The notes under the pieces: generated by a model | The model's input: the letters and a program-made list of their open reading frames with translations, nothing else | Database searches by the model: none | What the model was told of the DNA's origin: nothing | In this document: one piece after another, positions 62,500-64,000 of the stretch | Layout: every line of letters starts with the position of its first letter | Position numbering within the stretch: the first letter of the stretch is position 1 | NCBI GenBank assembly: GCA_965153455.1 | Contig: OZ234498.1 | Location: 4,712,001-4,776,000, forward strand | Reading direction: 5' to 3' | Source: Sphagnum compactum | Taxonomy: Eukaryota > Bryophyta > Sphagnopsida > Sphagnales | DNA: 64,000 nucleotides | Made by a program: the position numbers and the translations under genes

Positions 62500-63250
62500 A
62501 TGATCATAATTGTTTCAAGAATTATTAAACAACTATACATATCTTGACCCACAACATGTAACATCAAAATTAAACAACCAAAAAAAAATTCACATTCAAC
62601 AACTTCACCATATACAACCTATTCCAAAACCATATCAGCACATATTTCATCCACACATTTCCATGATGAACAACAACGAATATTTGATTCCATTATTGGA
62701 AACCCACAAGGTTTACATATTTTCATAAGCACACCCAATAGTGGCAAAACATTTTTCATGAAATACATCACACAACACTTCCAAATGCATGATAAAAACA
62801 TGTTACTATCAATGACAATAGGTGTTGCTACACATTGTTCGAACTGCACTACAACTACAATGCACACTACATTTGGCATCCCAACATGTGGATATTTATT
62901 TGTCCTTCTTGAACCTCATAATGTCATAGACAAACTCAAATCTAAAAATGTCGTCATCATTGATGAGATGTCAATCATGACCAATAACATGTAAATGCAT
63001 TGTTGAACAATGTTTGAAACAAGCAAGCATGTTGAAAACACTTTTCAAACAAAACTAATATCAGTAGTTGGTGACTAGCTCAACTACCAACAATTTTTTT
63101 TAGACACACATAGACTACGAAAGTTTACTTTGCCACCTAAAACCAAACAACCATACGTTTATTAATGGATTTTACCTACTTTCATCCCTAGGATGTTCAA
63201 CTAATGTTCTCAAAATAACCATTCAACACTTGAGATTTAGCTTAGTTTAA
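62500..63250 (+). pseudogene. Decayed PIF1-like helicase, probably Helitron-derived
   Basis: Across frames the plus strand reads NNNEYLIPLLETHKVYIF, then STPNSGKTFFMKYITQHF (Walker A, GKT), MHDKNMLLSMTIGVATHCSN, TTTTMHTTFGIPT, LLEPHNVIDKLKSKNVVIID, EMSIMTNNM (Walker B, DE) and, after more breaks, ISVVGD..AQLPTIFF (PIF1 motif GD..QLP). The order matches PIF1 helicases, which in plants are mostly carried by Helitrons. Breaks: a frameshift near 62725 just before Walker A, a stop after TNNM at 62992, and a one-base insertion near 63083 giving TAG. No Rep/HUH domain or Helitron end was seen. Confidence 0.65.
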
Positions 63251-63424
63251 GGCTTGAAAATCAATAATAATAAGTGTGAAATCATCTTGTTCACCAAACC
63301 CTTGTGTAAGTTTCTCAAAGTTTATGGGCACAATGTGCTCTGTTCTCTTCACCAAGTATGCCAATGGTGTCAAGTCATGTGTGTTTCCAAGCTTGGAACA
63401 CTTTTGTTGTTACACCTTTTACTC

Positions 63425-63865
63425 ATAAGTTTTATTCCTCCTAATCGCCATGATCTTGTGTTCCTTTTAATCGTTGTGATTGGTGTTCCTATTGGTCATT
63501 GTGGTCTTATGTACTTCCTAATTGTTGTGTTCTTTGTGTTCCTTTCGATCACCATAGCCTTGTGTTCTTTCTAATTGTTGTGGTCTTGGTGATCTTTTTA
63601 ATTGCCATGATATTGGTGTTCCTCTTGGTTGCATGGTCTTGTGTTCTTCTCAATCGTTGTGATCTCAGTGTTTCACCTAATCATCATGGTTTTGGTGTTC
63701 CTATTAATCATTGTGTTTGGTGTTCCTCCTAATCAACATGGTCTTGTGTTCCTTTTGCTTATCGTGTTCCTAGTTTCGTCTTAGTTGTTGCGGTCTTGTG
63801 TTCCTCTTGATTAACATCATTTTGTGTTCCTCCAACTTGTTGTGGTCTTGTGTTTTGCAACTCTC
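63425..63865 (+). repeat. Degenerate ~26-30 bp tandem array
   Basis: Units follow the pattern TTGTGTTCCT.(C/T)TAAT, then (C/T)..(C/T).(G/A)TG(G/A)T, then CTTG, as in TCCTAATCGCCATGATCTTG and TTCTAATTGTTGTGGTCTTG. About fifteen diverged units run to 63860. Plus-strand frames through it (63254-63574, 63499-63732) give Val/Leu-rich repeats that I regard as a by-product. Confidence 0.75.
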
Positions 63866-64000
63866 CTAGTTGCATTTGTCTTCTACTCTACTTGAGGTTT
63901 TAATACATGTTGTTTTAAAACTTACCTATCCATCCAAGGTTAAATTGTTTTGTTCCATGTGATTGCTTTTAGACATAATTACATTCCTAACCTTTTTGAA

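Noticed and set aside
63254-63732. Hydrophobic Val/Leu-rich frames suggesting a membrane protein
   Set aside because: They are translations of the ~26-30 bp tandem array and change frame along it.
1-64000. CRISPR array, phage, operon or bacterial system
   Set aside because: The window is eukaryotic: spliced plant genes, telo-boxes, MITEs and an LTR; none of the repeats shows the direct-repeat and unique-spacer pattern of CRISPR.

Overview
The window is nuclear DNA from a land plant. Every recognisable gene has a plant orthologue (AP-2 mu, a HEMK2-type methyltransferase, an FQR1/WrbA-type quinone reductase, an RTF2-like sequence and a LAX PANICLE2-like protein). Introns follow GT-AG and are mostly 0.1-0.7 kb, and telo-box motifs (AAACCCTA) sit upstream of the genes. 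Gene density is low and most of the remaining sequence is AT-rich, decayed repeat. I cannot name the species. The sparse layout and a very long, homopolymer-rich LAX2-like protein would suit a non-flowering plant, but that is inference.

Layout. 1-5410: a GC-richer island with no recognisable protein, carrying a (GAA)n tract, a 324-bp MITE and an overlapping uORF. 5411-13585 (+): a five-exon LAX2/RAWUL-like gene, reconstructed as about 1,220 residues. 13586-24600: AT-rich desert with MITE remnants and several families of degenerate tandem repeats. 24640-27720: a telo-box-rich leader, an RTF2 pseudogene broken by several frameshifts, and decayed ORF traces. 27873-28270: a two-copy 200-bp repeat ahead of AP2M. 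28442-32955 (+): an intact 13-exon AP-2 mu gene (439 aa). 33000-51600: desert with a decayed trihelix-type gene, an 820-bp solo LTR with a perfect 5-bp target duplication, a 1.2-kb CCTA/CCTAGG word array, SINE-like units and other tandem repeats. 51606-53296 (-): HEMK2-type methyltransferase. 53864-55609 (+): FQR1/WrbA-type quinone reductase, transcribed divergently from HEMK2 across a 567-bp spacer built of three to four ~165-185 bp repeats. 55610-64000: desert, ending in a decayed PIF1-type helicase (probably Helitron-derived) and a short tandem array.

The genes do not form a pathway. They are housekeeping or developmental genes: vesicle adaptor, release-factor methyltransferase, quinone detoxification and a nuclear developmental regulator. 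The clearest structural points are the intact AP2M beside the broken RTF2, which argues that the breaks are real rather than sequencing error; the repeat-built divergent promoter; the extended LAX2-like protein with EAR-type motifs; and the solo LTR. I saw no convincing novel multi-gene system. Splice sites were placed by eye from reading frame, GT-AG signals and family conservation.
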